From Caenorhabditis remanei (Eukaryota; Nematoda; Chromadorea; Rhabditida; Rhabditidae), in contig NC_071331.1 of NCBI RefSeq assembly GCF_010183535.1, positions 19,034,001-19,098,000 on the forward strand: 64,000 nt of DNA, in the 5' to 3' direction. Every line of letters begins with the position of its first letter. Within the stretch, counting starts at the first letter, position 1. Below the pieces are notes generated by a model. That model saw only the letters and a program-made list of their open reading frames with translations. It was not told where the DNA came from and did not search any database. A program made the translations under genes and the position numbers. Positions 1-12,340 of the stretch are shown here, piece after piece.

Positions 1-504
1 AACACGCATCATTTTTTGACAGTTTCTAATAGTTCTGGACATACTCTAATAGGTTTTGAAAGAAAATTCGATTTTCGTGCTGTCGAATTTTTTTGGGGGC
101 CATCAGAACTGCGAGGCATCACATCAAAAAACTTTCTGTGATAACATATCTATTTTCTGACATATTCTTTTTGGGCATCTCTTCAGATACCTGGGGCCAA
201 AATTTGGAATCTCATTGATTCGTAAAATGTGATTTTTTCGATGTAGGAAGACAACAGATTCAAAAAGAAAATCAGTTTTCCCGACAGTTCAGGTTAAAGG
301 AGATCAAACACGCATCGTTTTTTGACGGATTCAGATTCTACGCAAAATTTCGATCTAGATGCACTTGGAAACAAAAAATTTCGTGCTGTCGAATTTTAGA
401 TATTTGATGTTTTATCTTGAAATATGCTAAAAATCTCTCAAAAAATTCTCTTGAATTTTAAAAAATCACGTCAAAAATATATTTTCCTATTATCAGCGTC
501 ACAT
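1..504. repeat. AT-rich non-coding DNA with an internal duplication
   Basis: No gene is visible. Two phrases occur twice: AACACGCATC followed by a TTTTTTGACRG run (about 1-21 and 308-327), and TTTCGTGCTGTCGAATTTT (about 73-92 and 379-397). This suggests an old tandem duplication of about 305 bp. The family is not recognised. Confidence 0.5.
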
Positions 505-585
505 TTGTGCTCATTTAGTTCAGTGGATAACACGCTGGGTTTTTAATCAAAGAGTTTCTGGTTCCAACTTTCCCAATTTTTGCAA
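505..585 (+). ncRNA. tRNA-like sequence (tRNA-Lys-like relic)
   Basis: An A-box-like TTAGTTCAGTGG at about 515-526 is followed by TTTTTAATC in the anticodon-loop position, as in tRNA-Lys(UUU), then a B-box-like GGTTCCAACTT at 560-570 and a short T run. The acceptor stem does not close, so this is a tRNA pseudogene or the head of a tRNA-derived SINE rather than a working tRNA. Confidence 0.45.
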
Positions 586-684
586 AAATTTGACGGATTG
601 AACGTGAAAACAGAAAATATTTTTTGCGTGGTCAGGAAAACGAAAGAATTCCCTAAGAGAATTCAGTAGAAACCATGGCTGACT

Positions 685-1112
685 TAGGCTTTCCATCCGG
701 ACGGGCGTTTCTGCGGGCGGCCCTCGCCCGCCCGGGCGGCGACCCGCCCGTGCCCGCCCTAGCCCGCCCTAGGGTAGACTGGCATAATAAAACTTGTCTC
801 TTTAATTTATTTTTTGCACAGTTTCAATCGTAGTTTGTCAAAAAAAAACCTATAGCACTGTCTTCCTAATTAAAAAAAATGAAAACAAAAAAGTTTGCAG
901 CAAAAAAGTTAGAACTCGGGAGGAGCAGATTCAAAAACAAGGTTGTTAACCACTAGGCCAAGCCTTCGCTTGAAGAGAGAGAGGGGAAAGGGGGGTGAAG
1001 AAAGGAGGCTGTCACGCAAAGAAAAGAGAGGCGGTAGGGCCGCCTTAGGGCGGGTCGCCGCCCGCCCTAGGGCGGGTCGGGCGGGCATTTCGACGCCCGG
1101 ATGGAAAGCCTA
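685..1112. mobile_element. hAT-type non-autonomous element, 428 bp
   Basis: The ends are inverted repeats, TAGGCTTTCCATCCGG on the left and its complement on the right. They are followed inside by very GC-rich inverted arrays of GGGCG/CGCCC. An exact 8-bp duplication GGCTGACT flanks it (677-684 and 1113-1120). An 8-bp target duplication with a TAGG-type terminus fits the hAT superfamily. There is no transposase. A tRNA-like segment lies inside. Confidence 0.85.
900..965 (-). ncRNA. tRNA-like segment inside the hAT-type element
   Basis: Read on the minus strand, TGGCCTAGTGG (complement of 950-960) matches a pol III A box. A degenerate B box, GAGTTCTAACTT (about 907-918), follows at normal tRNA spacing. 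The cloverleaf is poor. It is probably a captured tRNA fragment that may still supply an internal promoter. Confidence 0.35.
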
Positions 1113-1307
1113 GGCTGACTATAAGGTCCTGTAACTTTGGAGAGTGTGAATATTTTCAAAAAAAGAAAAAATGAGTTTGAAAAAAATGTTGCGGTCTCTA
1201 GCTATGATTCATAGAATAATGTTTTAATTCAGATCCAGAAAAAATAATTTGCTGTCGACAATCGAAGGAACAACTTTCGTTTTTTTCTAAGGGTATTTAC
1301 TTGTTTT

Positions 1308-3777
1308 TGAAACAGTAAATGCATACATTTTTAATTGATCGAGGAATTGTTCAAAAACTAGTAAAATATAAGGTGATGATAGTTCGAGGTCCGAAAACTT
1401 TCGTGTTTAAACTATTTTGAAACTTTTTAAAAAAAATACATGCTTTTTCCGACTTTTTTCCTATACAGTACCTTTTTCCGAAGAAGGTTCTTCACTGTTT
1501 CAAAAGTTTTTGAAAAGAAACTTTAATCCGTCAACTTTTGTTCGGTGTATGTCACATTCAGTCTATTTCCTTTTTTCTAGAAGTGAATTTTATTCAAAAT
1601 TTCATGTCACAGTCTCTCAACCTCCATTTTGAATTAATTTTATTTAGATTTGAGATGAAGAATTTATCAAAATAAATATTAACCTTTTCAAACTAAATAT
1701 TTTTTTGAAGCAGTAATTTTTTTTCGAAAAAAAGTTTCTGTAGCCTTCCTTTTATTATCTAGAATATTCGTAATCTCTCGAACTTTCAGTTCCCTTCCAA
1801 TTCTCTAAAAAGCTCTCTTTCCACATAAAGTTATCCCCCTGCTGACACTGCTTGACTGATTTATCGCTGTTTTCATATATTTATTGGAAAGCAATCAAAA
1901 AAGTAGGGAGAGCAAAATTAATTTTCTCTATTTTTCTCGAGAATGAACCATTATTTATATCTTTCGGTTAGGTTATTCATGTTTTTGAATTGAGTAAAAT
2001 GAGAAAATGAGAATGTGCATGCAAATACATTGCTGGCTATTTTGTAGTTTGAAGAGGTTCTGAGAATAGAAAACGATTGAAAAGTAAGACAATTTTTCTG
2101 CATTTATAATAATTTGAAACAGGAAAATTTACTTTTTCTATTTTTGGACATGATATTTTTTTCTGAATAATCTGTTGCTTGGTGAGCTCTGATTCTTGAC
2201 ACACTTCATTTGTTTTCTGAAAAAAAAAGAAAGAAAATATTCTTATTATGCTTCCTTTAACTTCCCTGTCTAGTTGTCTCAAAATAAATTTGAAGTGTAA
2301 AACACAATACTTTTTTCACTGTTTCGATTGTTTACAACTATTTTTGTGTTTTGAGAAACTGTTCGACTCACTAGGTATTTTTTAATCTTAATTTTCCATC
2401 GGAAAGCTATTTTTTGGTTTTATCGAACCGTTTTTCACGTTAGTTTTTGTTGTTCACCGACATTTAAACTCCGCCCATTGCTCCGCTCTGTTTGAAAATC
2501 ACATTTTACGAAATCATTTATAAAACAACGGAGTTCAAAAAAGTTTTTTCGCTGTTTCAATAGTTTTTTATTATTGTTATCATTAAAAAAACAACAATCG
2601 ATCCAATATTTTTAAATGACATGATTTTAGTCTAATATTTTCAAGTATACTTTTTACAACAAGTTCAAAAAAAAATTTTTTTCTGAAATTTTCCAATTTT
2701 TTTTCGCTGTTTCACCCAAATTTCAACAATTTGGTAAAGTCAATTTTAACAGTTTGACCTTTCCAAATGTTCCAGATAATTATTTTCCTGTTTCCATATT
2801 CTGGCAGACTGTTAGGACCGAAATAGTTCCTCTTTTTTGAAACGAAACATTTATGTACTGTTTCGCTAAATTTTCTTTTGAATTTTAAAGAAACAGTTCC
2901 GATCGATCTATCTTCCGATAATACTTGTGCAACAATTAAGCTCCGCCCTGTTTGACTGACATTCCGAAATATTCCAATGTAACTAATTTTAAGTGTTTCA
3001 ATCCAAATCTGAGAAAAAAACATGTTTTGTTTCGAAACCTGATCAATTCCATTAATGTTCATATGAATTGGTTCTGTTAACAATGGTGAGTACAACATTA
3101 GAAATTTACAAAGTTTTTTGATACAGTGATAGTTTTCCCACTGGAAAAAAAGAGCTCGATATTCAGGAAACATTTTCGGTTTTATCTAAAACATATAACA
3201 GTCAGAACTATTCATTTTTTGGTAGTAAATATTTCACTTCACATATTCTATCTCTGATTTCTCAATTATCTAGTCTAGGTTTAGAAATATTGAGTTGTTG
3301 ACAGTTTTCTAATATTTTACTGTTTCTGCATTTGGGTATTAATCTTTGTCTTTTTTTTATATTGATTGCATTTTGAACACTCGATTTAATCTAATCATTT
3401 CAAATTATTAATCACCGTAAAACCTCTCTGTCGTTCTATTAGAAGTTCTTCGGATAATCAAATTGTTTTCTTTGTTTCAAGTCTAATTCATTTCAATCTT
3501 GCCATCTATCTTCTTTAATTTTCACTGTTTCCAGTTATCTTATTTGGGTTTTTCAGTTTTTATACACGTGTTACGGCAATTCCTTCAAAACATAATTGTT
3601 CAGATTACTGTTTCAAAAATATACAACAGAAAATCCATTAATTGTCCTACCTAATATTCCAGAGAAGGTTTTTACAATATTATGAGTTTTTCTACTATAA
3701 CAGAATTTCTTCCAAATTTTCTGAAATGAATAATGAAGAGTACAGCATTAGAAAATTTACAAACGTTTTTGAAACAG
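1308..3777. promoter_or_regulatory. 21U-RNA (piRNA) upstream motif cores, group 1
   Basis: Exact CTGTTTCA cores on the plus strand start at 1495, 2552, 2707 and 3608. Complementary cores on the minus strand start (low coordinate) at 1308, 2115 and 3770. In C. elegans this 8-mer is the core of the upstream element of type-I 21U-RNA genes, with the 21U start at a YRNT roughly 35-45 nt downstream. The AT-rich setting and orientation in both directions match those clusters. Individual transcripts are inferred, not shown. Confidence 0.75.
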
Positions 3778-3925
3778 TGATAGTTTTTTTTTCCATTTGA
3801 AAAAAAGAAACTCGATATTCAGGAAACATTTTCGGTTTCAACTAAAACATATAACAGTCAGTATTATCGTGATTTTTCAATTTGGGTTAGTAGAAAAAAC
3901 ATTTTTGCAAAAAAAATTGAGGTGA

Positions 3926-3985
3926 AAAAGGTTCAAAAATTCAAATCCGGGCCGCAACTTTTCCGGGCCGGGCCGAGTCTGGTAA
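3926..3985. mobile_element. Fragment of the GC-rich hAT-type family
   Basis: Runs of CCGGGCCGGGCCGAG next to AAAAATTCAAATCCGGGCC match, in reverse, the interior of the complete element at 5644-5967. It sits inside the second copy of the local tandem duplication and is missing from the first, so it arrived later. Its ends are not resolved. Confidence 0.5.
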
Positions 3986-4404
3986 AAAGTAATGCTTCAC
4001 ATATTTTATATCACATTACGCAATTGTCTAGTTAAAAAAAATTGAGTTGTTGACGATTTTCTAATATTTTACTGTTTCTGCATGTAGATATTCACTTCCG
4101 TTTTAATTTATTTAGTGATTCCAGTTTAAACCCTCGAGATAATCTAACCGTTATTTATTGCCGTAAAAACTCTCTCAGAATAGCATGTCGTTGTATTAGA
4201 GGTTTCACGGTCAATCAAAAAAATTTCAATTGTCTCAAGTGAAATTAATTTCAAGTTTTTCAGTTTTTATAAGTGTGTTAGATGTATGCAATGGCAATTC
4301 CTTCAAAACACAATTGTCCAGTTTTTTATTTATTTGAAACGAAGGAACAAGTCACTGACACGTTACATCCAGATAAAGTTTAATTTAAATTTATTTATGG
4401 ACTG

Positions 4405-4690
4405 GAATATTCGCCGGCAAGCCGGCGCCGCTTATTTTCACGTTAATTGCATGAAAAGCAAGTTCATTTCCAAAACTTGCTTCCATCGCCAGTTTTCATT
4501 TCTAAACCGGCGTCAAACGCCGCTTTTTTGAGTAGAAAGTATACTGAAAATGAATAAAAATGATAAAAACGCCGGTTTTTAAATTGTACTTGCCGCAATC
4601 GCCGGTTTCATTTCCGGCGATTGTCGCCCACGCCGGAAATGAAACCGGCGATTGCCGCCGTAAAACGCCTGTTTTAACAGCCCTACTAGG
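4405..4690. repeat. CGCCGG-rich palindromic repeat with a 28-bp hairpin
   Basis: GC-rich islands of GCCGGCG lie in AT-rich DNA. The strongest part is an inverted repeat with arms at 4592-4619 and 4631-4658, identical over 28 positions except near one end and separated by an 11-bp loop. No target duplication was found, so the element type is open. Confidence 0.6.
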
Positions 4691-5643
4691 AGGGCGAAAT
4701 AAGAGGAAAGCAAGATATTAAGTCCGAAGGTATTAAATAAGATTTTTAATTTAGGCCTGGCACAGAAGTTAGAAATTAAGAAACATGAGGGTAAGGTATT
4801 TAGAATGTTTTTACGGTTTCAAATGTTATTTGAAATCAATATATTATATTGAAGCTCGATTTAAAAAACAATCTACGTCTTATATTCCAGTTGAGATTTC
4901 TACAATTATATGGATCTACTTATTCACCATAACCCTATTTCTTCTAATGTCTGCATTCAGTCTTACAAAATCTGTTATTTCAAAACAAGACTATTTTTGT
5001 AACAGTTCCAACATTATTGTGTTCTTTTTGTTTCGATTCAACTTTCACAGTCAATAATATTTTTCCACTGCTTCACAAAAAACTTATCCCATTTTGTTTC
5101 TAGATTTTCTAGTTAGCAATCAGTGTTTTTATCAAATTTCTCAGATATTTATTATAAAAAAACATGGGCATTCTTGTGATAATACTTAAAACCGAACTTT
5201 TTTAAATTGTGTTTCTAGGCCACGTTCTTCTCCATTCGTTTAGCAATCATTCTCAAATCTCAACTTGCATTTAATGTTATTAATGCACCACAAAAAAATT
5301 ATGCGCTTTTTAGTATGTAATTCCCAGAAGTTCCTCGACCCGGGTCTCATAGTCAGTACAAAAATTTGACATTTTGATTTTTCCTGAATTTTGTTTTAAA
5401 AATTTAGCAAAAAAGTCGAACTTTCGACAAATCTTTGACTATTCTTTATAAAAATTTCAAAAAGTTTTTTCATCGACCGGACCGAGATTTTGCAAATCTG
5501 ACTTTAATTTTTAGTTCTGAAATATATTTGAAAAATCTCTTGTTTCAGAGTTTGACGACAAAAAATTTCTAGAAAAATTGTTTGCACTTTCATCATAACT
5601 ATTTCTTAAAAATCAATGAGTTTTACTTAATGAAACTATTTTT

Positions 5644-5967
5644 CAGACTTGCAAGATTCCGGGCCGGGCCGAGAAAGCTCGGCCCGGATTTGAATTTTTG
5701 AACTTTTTTCACTACAATTTTTTGTCCAAAAATTTATTGTCTGAAAATTTTTCATATTTTTCCTCAAGTATATTTTTCAAAAACCTTCGAAACCAACAAA
5801 AAATTGTTTTTAAGAAATATTTTTCAAAAAAAATCGGGAAATTTTCGAAAAAAAAAAATTGAATTTTTTCAGTACTGAACTTCCGGGCCGACCGGGCCGG
5901 GCCGGGCCCTGGAAATTTTCATTCCGGCCCGGCCCGGCCCGGCCCGGCCCGGCCCGTTGCAAGTCTG
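5644..5967. mobile_element. hAT-type MITE, 324 bp
   Basis: Terminal inverted repeats CAGACTTGCAA at both ends lead into alternating GGGCC/GGCCC runs. An exact 8-bp target duplication CTATTTTT lies at 5636-5643 and 5968-5975. There is no transposase. The long open frame reading out of this GC-rich stretch is a by-product of the repeat. Confidence 0.85.
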
Positions 5968-5975
5968 CTATTTTT

Positions 5976-7400
5976 CTTCTACCTCCGAAACAGTATATTT
6001 CTTCCTGTTTCTATCTAACAACCAACAAAACAAATCATTTTTTTCTCCAACAATTCAAACCAGACATATTATTCTCCTCTTTCTTTTTAACTAATCCCAG
6101 TGTTTTTCCCTCCTTAAAACCTCCAAAAAAACGCTCTCGACTAAGCCCTTCCCTCTCTCTTTCTCTCCGTCTGTTCTCCCTATTTTTGATCCTTCCCCAA
6201 TTTCCGAAAGGTGTCCCCATTCTCATAGAGAGAGTGAAATGCATTCATACCAAACTTTTTTTCCGCTTCTCCTATTTCATTCTTTCTATTGACCCCCTCA
6301 CGTATCTCCACAAAAAGAAGTGTCATTTATTCATTCGCTCAATGAATATATTTGTGTGTCAGACATTTCTTTTACTTCTTCTGGGGAAGTATTTAATATA
6401 CCTCCTACACAATCTCATTTTCTATTCCTGTTCTTCAATGAAAGTAGGGATGTTTGGTGTAAAAACGTGATTTTTTTAAAGGATTTACTGTTTCATTATT
6501 TCAGAAAAGGGAAAAGTGAATAAATACTTTTCTATTAATAGTGCTGTATATGTTCTAATTTTGTCTAGAATTCTAATGATATAGAAATCAAATTAATTTA
6601 ATCAAAGTTGTTTTTCTTTAACCAAAAATTGAATTTCACTGTTTCAAGGAATTATAAAAACTAACTATTTTTAAATGTTCGTAGTTAATCAGGCAATAAG
6701 TTTGATGTTTGTTACCGCCTAGGCTTATTGCTTCCAATTATCGGTTTCCAACAAATCATTTCGGTTTACCACAACATTTCCAACTCCTAGTAGCTTCTAC
6801 TTATTGAAATTTAATGTTTCATGAAAAACTTATTTGCTATATCCAGTTATTTATATTGCTCGTTCCGTTTCTGCAATAGAATCCCCTTATTTGAATTCGT
6901 GACTTTTTTCGAAAAAATATTTCTGTTCCAAAGAGGAAAATAATAAATTTCAGTGCTAAGGAAACTCCGATTTTAAATAAGCCGATAAAGCTATTACTGA
7001 TCTATTCCATGATTCATTTCTCTGTTTATTCTTCTTTTCTGATTTATTTTCATAGTTTTCTTTAAACTTGCACTGTTTCATATTCTCCACAAAAGATCGT
7101 TTTTCTCCTCTACTTCGATTGATAGAGGATGTTTTACTTCTAATTTTTGTGCCTTTTAAAAATTTTTTGATTGCGGTTTCAAGTTGAGAAAAATATGTTT
7201 TAGTGAAAAGGGAAATCTCATTTTTCTTTCCACTTAATTCCAACCACTTTGAGGTATTTTTCTTCTAATTTTTACTTTTTTTTTTAGAAAAAAAACTATT
7301 GTGTCTAGAGGAATATTTTATTTTTTCAAGCAAAAATGTTTAATTTTTGAGCGTTCGTATGGAAATCTATTAACTTCATTTCACTGTTTCAAGAAAAAAC
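5976..7400. other. Gene-free stretch
   Basis: A pyrimidine-rich patch (about 6040-6240) is followed by ordinary AT-rich DNA with four 21U motif cores. No coding or RNA gene can be supported. Confidence 0.5.
6488..7391 (+). promoter_or_regulatory. 21U-RNA upstream motif cores, group 2
   Basis: Four exact CTGTTTCA cores occur on the same strand, starting at 6488, 6639, 7073 and 7384, each within AT-rich flanks. The last lies just ahead of a LINE fragment. Confidence 0.75.
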
Positions 7401-7425
7401 TGTTGAGCATTATAAGAAATTCAAA

Positions 7426-8047
7426 ATGTCGTATTCATCGTATTTCGAGGCTCTTGAAGAATGTGATCTAAAATCACTGGAACATCGAAGACTATGTATT
7501 GATTTAATCTTTACCTATAAACTGATGGTTACCAAGGAAATTATTATTGATGATCCTATATTCGAATTTTTGGAGCATTCAAGACTAAGGAGGCATAGAT
7601 ATTATCTCAAATCTCTAACTACGAACTCGAATAAATTATCTTCTCAAATACTCTCTGTTGAGAGGGCAAATAGAGTTCTCCGTTGTTGGAATTCTTTATC
7701 AGAATTGGTGTTTCCGGTTAAACCGAGCACAGCTGTCTTTAAGAGCAGAGTATATAAATATGATCTCAATCATTTCCTGTCATTAAACCCAACAAATTAT
7801 TAACTTTACTTTACCTCCTATGATAGTGGAGCTAATCTCGAGGTAGCAAAAAGTGCAGAAAACTATTTTTTCTTATTAAAAAGTAGTTTTTTGCTTTTGC
7901 TACCGCTAGAATAGGCATATTATCATTATGTATGTATTCTTTCTCTTTTTACTAACCATCTCTTACATGTAAATTCAAAAACCATTCCATTTTCTCGTGT
8001 CAGTGGTTTCCGCCCTTTGAAGAAATAAATAAATTAAATAAATATTA
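7426..8047 (+). mobile_element. 3' end of a CR1-like non-LTR retrotransposon, 5'-truncated
   Basis: An open frame at 7426-7803 (125 codons) reads like the tail that follows the reverse transcriptase domain in CR1/RTE-type LINEs: a DLKSLEHRRLCIDLIFTYKL block, then CWNSLSELV and VFKSRVYKYDL near the end. About 230 bp of 3' UTR follow and finish in A-rich AAATAAATAAATT repeats at about 8023-8047, a typical LINE tail. The reverse transcriptase core and endonuclease are missing. The frame is intact only because it is short. Confidence 0.7.
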
Positions 8048-8164
8048 CACGTTAATGATATGTATTACTGATAGGTATAACACATCAACATCCAACAAAA
8101 AAATGTCATCTCTTCACCTTTCTTTTTATTCTTGCTGCTCTTCCTGTGGCTTATCCCAAACAAA

Positions 8165-8176
8165 TTTATGTTTCAG
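8165..8176 (+). promoter_or_regulatory. Probable SL trans-splice acceptor
   Basis: TTTATGTTTCAG ends 12 bases before the start codon at 8189, with no plausible upstream coding exon. This is the usual arrangement for SL1 addition in Caenorhabditis. A short upstream ATG at 8181 opens a six-codon frame that overlaps the real start and stops at 8199-8201. Confidence 0.5.
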
Positions 8177-8188
8177 AATAATGAGAAG

Positions 8189-11100
8189 ATGGACACGATA
8201 AGTGATCGACATCACCGATGTCTCTTCGGATGGGTCCATGTTTCAGTGAGTTTTTCTTAAGCTATTAAAACAGTATACTTTCATAAATCATACTTGAATT
8301 ACCCAGGCCGACCGGACCAACCCGGGGGTTCGGCCTGGCCCGTGACAAATGTGTCAAAAAATATTACTGTTCCAAAAGTTGCCGAAATCCGATTTTCTTT
8401 TTTTTTCTTCAATAGACTACAAATACCTGTTTGCAGATAACAATCCGCCTAATCCTCGCCTATTTCGTCCTTTTCAACGTGGGACTGGGCCTTTTGGGCC
8501 TTCCGTGGTTCAGTATCTACATCGGTCTGAGCGGTCTTTGTCTATGTTTCTTCACGTGTTTTCATGTTTACAAAAAGAATGATAGGATGATGTTTCCCTT
8601 CTATCTCTATGTGGTAAGTCTCCACTTTTTTATCTTTAAAAAAAATTTTTACTGTTTCATTCCAAAACAATTATGCAAATGATAACTTTAATGACAGTGT
8701 TTGGTCGGTATTCATTTTGCTGCTCCTAACTTTGAAGCACCTTAGACGCGTTTTTAAATAATATTATTAGGTCCCACTGACACGCCGACATACCTTTACA
8801 AATTCAGGTCTGGCGCGCCTTCGACGCGTTTTTGACAATTCAAATTAGTTTTTAAGTATAGTTTCTTGTCATTTGGATAAGCACACAGACAGACAATTCT
8901 TCAAAATCTTATTTTTTTAGCTCTTCACAATATTCTATTTGCTGTTTCTTGGAGGATACTTCTTTTTTGTCAATATATTTCACAAGGAAATGGTTAAAGG
9001 TGAGATCAGAGCTTTTGGTGAAACGATGTCTATTAATTTTAATCAATTTAGTGAAAATTAATTTTAAAACTTTGAAACAGTAAATTGATTGTAATTTTAT
9101 GTATACTGAAAGATATAAAGTAGTAGGTTTGTAGCAAATTGGGTCTCACCACCGAAGGATACTGTAGGTTTCGTGGCGGGACCCAAAGTGCTTCAAATCT
9201 AGTCATCCTTATACTCATCCGAAGCGTCTTGACAAGTCGATTCTGAAAATGTTGGTTTGGTGACCGAAATTTTGAATTCTAGGCCAGCGGCATCAAAAAT
9301 TCATTTCGAGAGCTTTCAGACTCGAATTTTTGACATTTTTCGATTAGAAAACTTTAGTTTTTGCGATAATTTTCTGTCAAAAGCCAAGTTTTAGATGATC
9401 AAAATTTTTTACAGTGCGAAAAGTTTGGTTTTTTCTCGCAAATTCGTGTTAAAATAGGTGTTTTTTATAAAAATTTCGTCATTTTTCGTGGCAAAGCCCC
9501 CCAGTGAATGGATAGTTTAACGATCAAATCAATACAATTATATATATTTTCTTTTTTTTTGAAACGGAGTTTTTTCATTACTTTCTAAAAAAAACACCTG
9601 TTTGGTTCAAATTGAACTAATTTCAAAGTTCCGATTATTTTTTCCAACCTTAGGTTAATTGAATTTAATTAACAGCTCAGTTAGGGAAAATTATTTCTAT
9701 TTCCTACGAAACAGTAAACTGAAATAAATCTCTCATGCAGTTTACTAGTAAATGGTTAAAAGAAAGATCAGAACTTTTGGAGAAATGATATTTCAAAACA
9801 AAAATTTTGAAACAGTAAAGTGATTAAAATATTTTGCAAACTTGAATGTTAGAAATGAGAAATCTTTAAAGGAACCTCAAAAGTTTTTAAAGCTATAAAT
9901 TCAAGTATTGGAAACCATAAATTGAAAACTTTTTTCAGTATTTTCTGAGAAAACCTTAATTCACATTAGCTTATTTTTCAATGTTTTTTTTTTCAAAATT
10001 CGATAAATCAAGTGTAATTAACATTAGCGAATCTTATTTCTGATTCTTACGAAACAGTAAATATTTTCCAGAAGCCCTTGGCGACCATTCCGACTCGATT
10101 TCATTCATTTGGCACTTTGCAGATATTGTTTTAATAATGACTCATGCTTGGGTACTCAGTGTTACCTCGAAATGTCGAAAGTACTTCCGATGGGTTGCAG
10201 AAGGAGGTCAGAAAGGTGAGCAAATGTTGTGAATAACACGTGGTAGAAAGTGCGCTCTATTGAGTTCATTGGAGCGCACTTGCAGAGTTTTGTGAGCTTA
10301 ACACTGAGAGAATGGATTGGAGTGGGTTTGGATAGATACTGTTTTGAATACTAATTTGATTTTGAGTGTGTCAGTTTTAAAATGTGTTTTCAATGACAAA
10401 AAGAAGAATTAACTCTTAATAATTGAATAATGTTCCACAATAATTTAATAGCTGTCTTTGACATTTCTAGTATCAATTTTACAACAAAAAAATGCTGTTT
10501 CTAAAAATTCAAATATTCATTTTTCATACCAAAAAAAGTCACTGACGTATTTCCTCCAAATACTAGACTCAAAATTAATCAAATATTTGCACGAGACGCT
10601 TTTTACACCCGCGCTCTACCGTAACGATAGAAAATTGTGTGCGAAATTGAGAGACTCAGAGAAAAATAGACATTTTTCACCGGGATTTCGGTGGAGCGCA
10701 GTTGTAAGAACTGGACCGAGCTGATAAATGAAATAAATTTGAAATAGCAATGCTAGACGCTAAATTTGTTATTACTAGTAAAATGTTACACAAAAAATGC
10801 TGTTTCAAAAATTCAATAGTTCCTCATCCATCCAAGCCCACAATAATTCTTCCGTATTCATTTCTATAGTTTCCTATTTTTCTAGCTAATAACTCTAGCG
10901 CTTCTCTTCTCTTTTCTCTGTTTTTCTTTCCAATTTCTGTTTAATTTTTGTCCAAAAACCAAAAAGAGAGAACAATTTCTTCAAGAACTCATACCAATCC
11001 TCCACTAAACTACACAGAAAGTACAAAAGGTCGTCTCGAGACATCGAATACTTTCGAACAATCGAATTGCAGTATGCTTATGGGTAAGAATATTTTGAAG

Positions 11101-11876
11101 AGGGAATCTTATCGGAGAGGAATCTGAATTAGAAGGGCGTCACTATGCCCTTCTAATACAGGTGTTGATGGTTTTCAGAAGCATGAATTCTGATCGGTGT
11201 TGTGTTATGTAGAGTTGTAATTTATTTCCTGTTTCAGTTGAATTGTTAATCTTGTGAGCGAAGCATGAGAATTATTATATCATCAGCTGTCGGTAGAAGA
11301 TTTAAAATTTTAATGGTGGATAAGAACGGTTCAAGACATTTTTGTTATTTGGTGATATGTTTTGTTAAACAGAAAATAAGAGACTATCTGAAAGATTCAG
11401 GATTCCGAATCGTGCCGGAGTGAGTTATGAGTTGGAAAATATACTGAAATATAGATATCGGCGAATTCTTGACACTAGACATACTCCGTAGAGCATGATC
11501 GAGATATAGGCTGGAAAACAGTCAATAAAGCAATTTAACTCTGCACGATCGACAACTCTGGAATGGTCTGCCCTTGATCTGCGGGAACATTTTTTTTTCA
11601 ATTTTCACATTTTCAAACAAAATATAAAAAAATCATAGTGTATGAGACTGACTGTCAAGTAGATCTAAAGCCTTTGTGAAATACCTGAAACAGAAAAATT
11701 AATGGTTTTTTTAAAAAGAGTTTTGGTGTTTTTGTTGTGTGTGTGTGATTGATTGGTTTGTCCGTACTTCTTAATATTTTTTTTACTGTTTCGAAATTTC
11801 AAAAAACGTATTTTCAGTGGAACTACCAACAACCAGCACTGCACCTCGTCATGAATCGAAACCCGACATTTTTTGA
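8189..11876 (+). CDS. Four-TM membrane protein, LAPTM4-like (copy A, intact)
   Basis: Six exons can be joined: 8189-8245, 8437-8613, 8921-8999, 10072-10215, 11018-11083 and 11818-11876, 582 nt in all, giving 193 residues. Every junction has GT..AG and phases agree (0, 0, 1, 1, 1). The acceptors are mostly TTTCAG-like. The one at 11017 (CTACACAG) is weaker. The N-terminus has a CLFGWVHV motif, reminiscent of the Cys-rich start of LAPTM4/5 proteins. Four hydrophobic segments follow at about residues 20-43, 46-66, 75-103 and 124-146, then a hydrophilic Ser/Thr-rich tail of about 45 residues. The likely role is an endosomal/lysosomal or plasma membrane protein; no enzymatic motif is seen. Introns 1-5 hold 21U-RNA motifs and a MITE. 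The four-TM architecture is visible, while the LAPTM4 link is inference. The paralogue at 36886-39975 is broken. Confidence 0.85.
8300..8345. repeat. Short GC-rich palindrome in intron 1
   Basis: CCAGGCCGACCGG is followed by GGTTCGGCCTGG, a hairpin in an AT-rich intron. It resembles the GC-rich MITE termini upstream but lacks recognisable ends. Confidence 0.4.
10590..10724. mobile_element. MITE of the GCGCTCCACCG family
   Basis: It is bounded by imperfect inverted repeats (CCGCGCTCTACCG left, CGGTGGAGCGCAG right). Its centre reads AATTGAGAGACTCAGAGAAA, shared with copies at 28098, 38024, 38940, 59184, 61551 and 63036. It lies in intron 4 of the membrane protein gene. Outer ends TTAGC..GCTAA in better copies suggest a TA or TWA target, as in Tc1/mariner or PIF relatives. 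Confidence 0.65.
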
Positions 11877-12340
11877 TCTCCAGATGCATAAATTTCCTGT
11901 ATTTTAAGCTCCTCATCTTCTTTTTTTTTAAATCATTTTGTTTCAATCCTTCTATTGTGACTATTGCGGGTTCTCCTCCTCTTCAACTGTGACACTCTCC
12001 GGTATCTTCATCTTGTTTTCTGTAATTTTTCTTATTGAAAATCCCAAATAATTCAATGTGTTCATCATCAAGAATCGATTAATAAAATATACAGTTTCAG
12101 AAATATTTTAAAAGAACTTGGATGGAAGTTACAGAGTTTGATCTTCTGTTTCGTGAAAACCAAATAACATAATTTAAGAAATGTTTATTGTTGGTGAAGC
12201 CGGTTCATAGTTTTTCACATAGCGCTCTTTTATAAGATTTCTTAAGAAATCTCAACTTTTTTCTGTTTCATGGAATTGTGAAATTATTTATTTTTCCGTC
12301 CTTTCTTGAGTACCATTTTTGTCCCCGAGCAGACTGACTA
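11877..12340 (+). other. 3' flank of the copy A membrane protein gene
   Basis: AATAAA in GATTAATAAAATATAC (about 12078) is the best polyadenylation signal for the gene. The stretch 11930-12140 recurs in copy B (about 40024-40215) and again inside A at about 27850-28080, so it is a local repeat as well as a gene end. Confidence 0.45.

Larger units (their letters stand above)
1121..5635. other. Gene-free AT-rich DNA with 21U-RNA motifs
   Basis: No exon with credible splice sites or family match is seen. A tandem duplication is visible: about 3083-3605 recurs, diverged, at about 3732-4320, and a GC-rich scrap has been inserted into the second copy. Seven exact CTGTTTCA sites are described separately. 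Confidence 0.6.

Noticed and set aside
2712..3173. 153-codon minus-strand open frame
   Set aside because: It lies in AT-rich DNA that is partly tandemly duplicated at 3732-4320, where the frame is not kept. No domain, no splice signals, and it contains 21U motif DNA.
5859..6470. 203-codon plus-strand open frame starting in GC-rich DNA
   Set aside because: Its first third is the GGCCC repeat of a hAT-type element and the rest is pyrimidine-rich intergenic DNA. Composition explains it.
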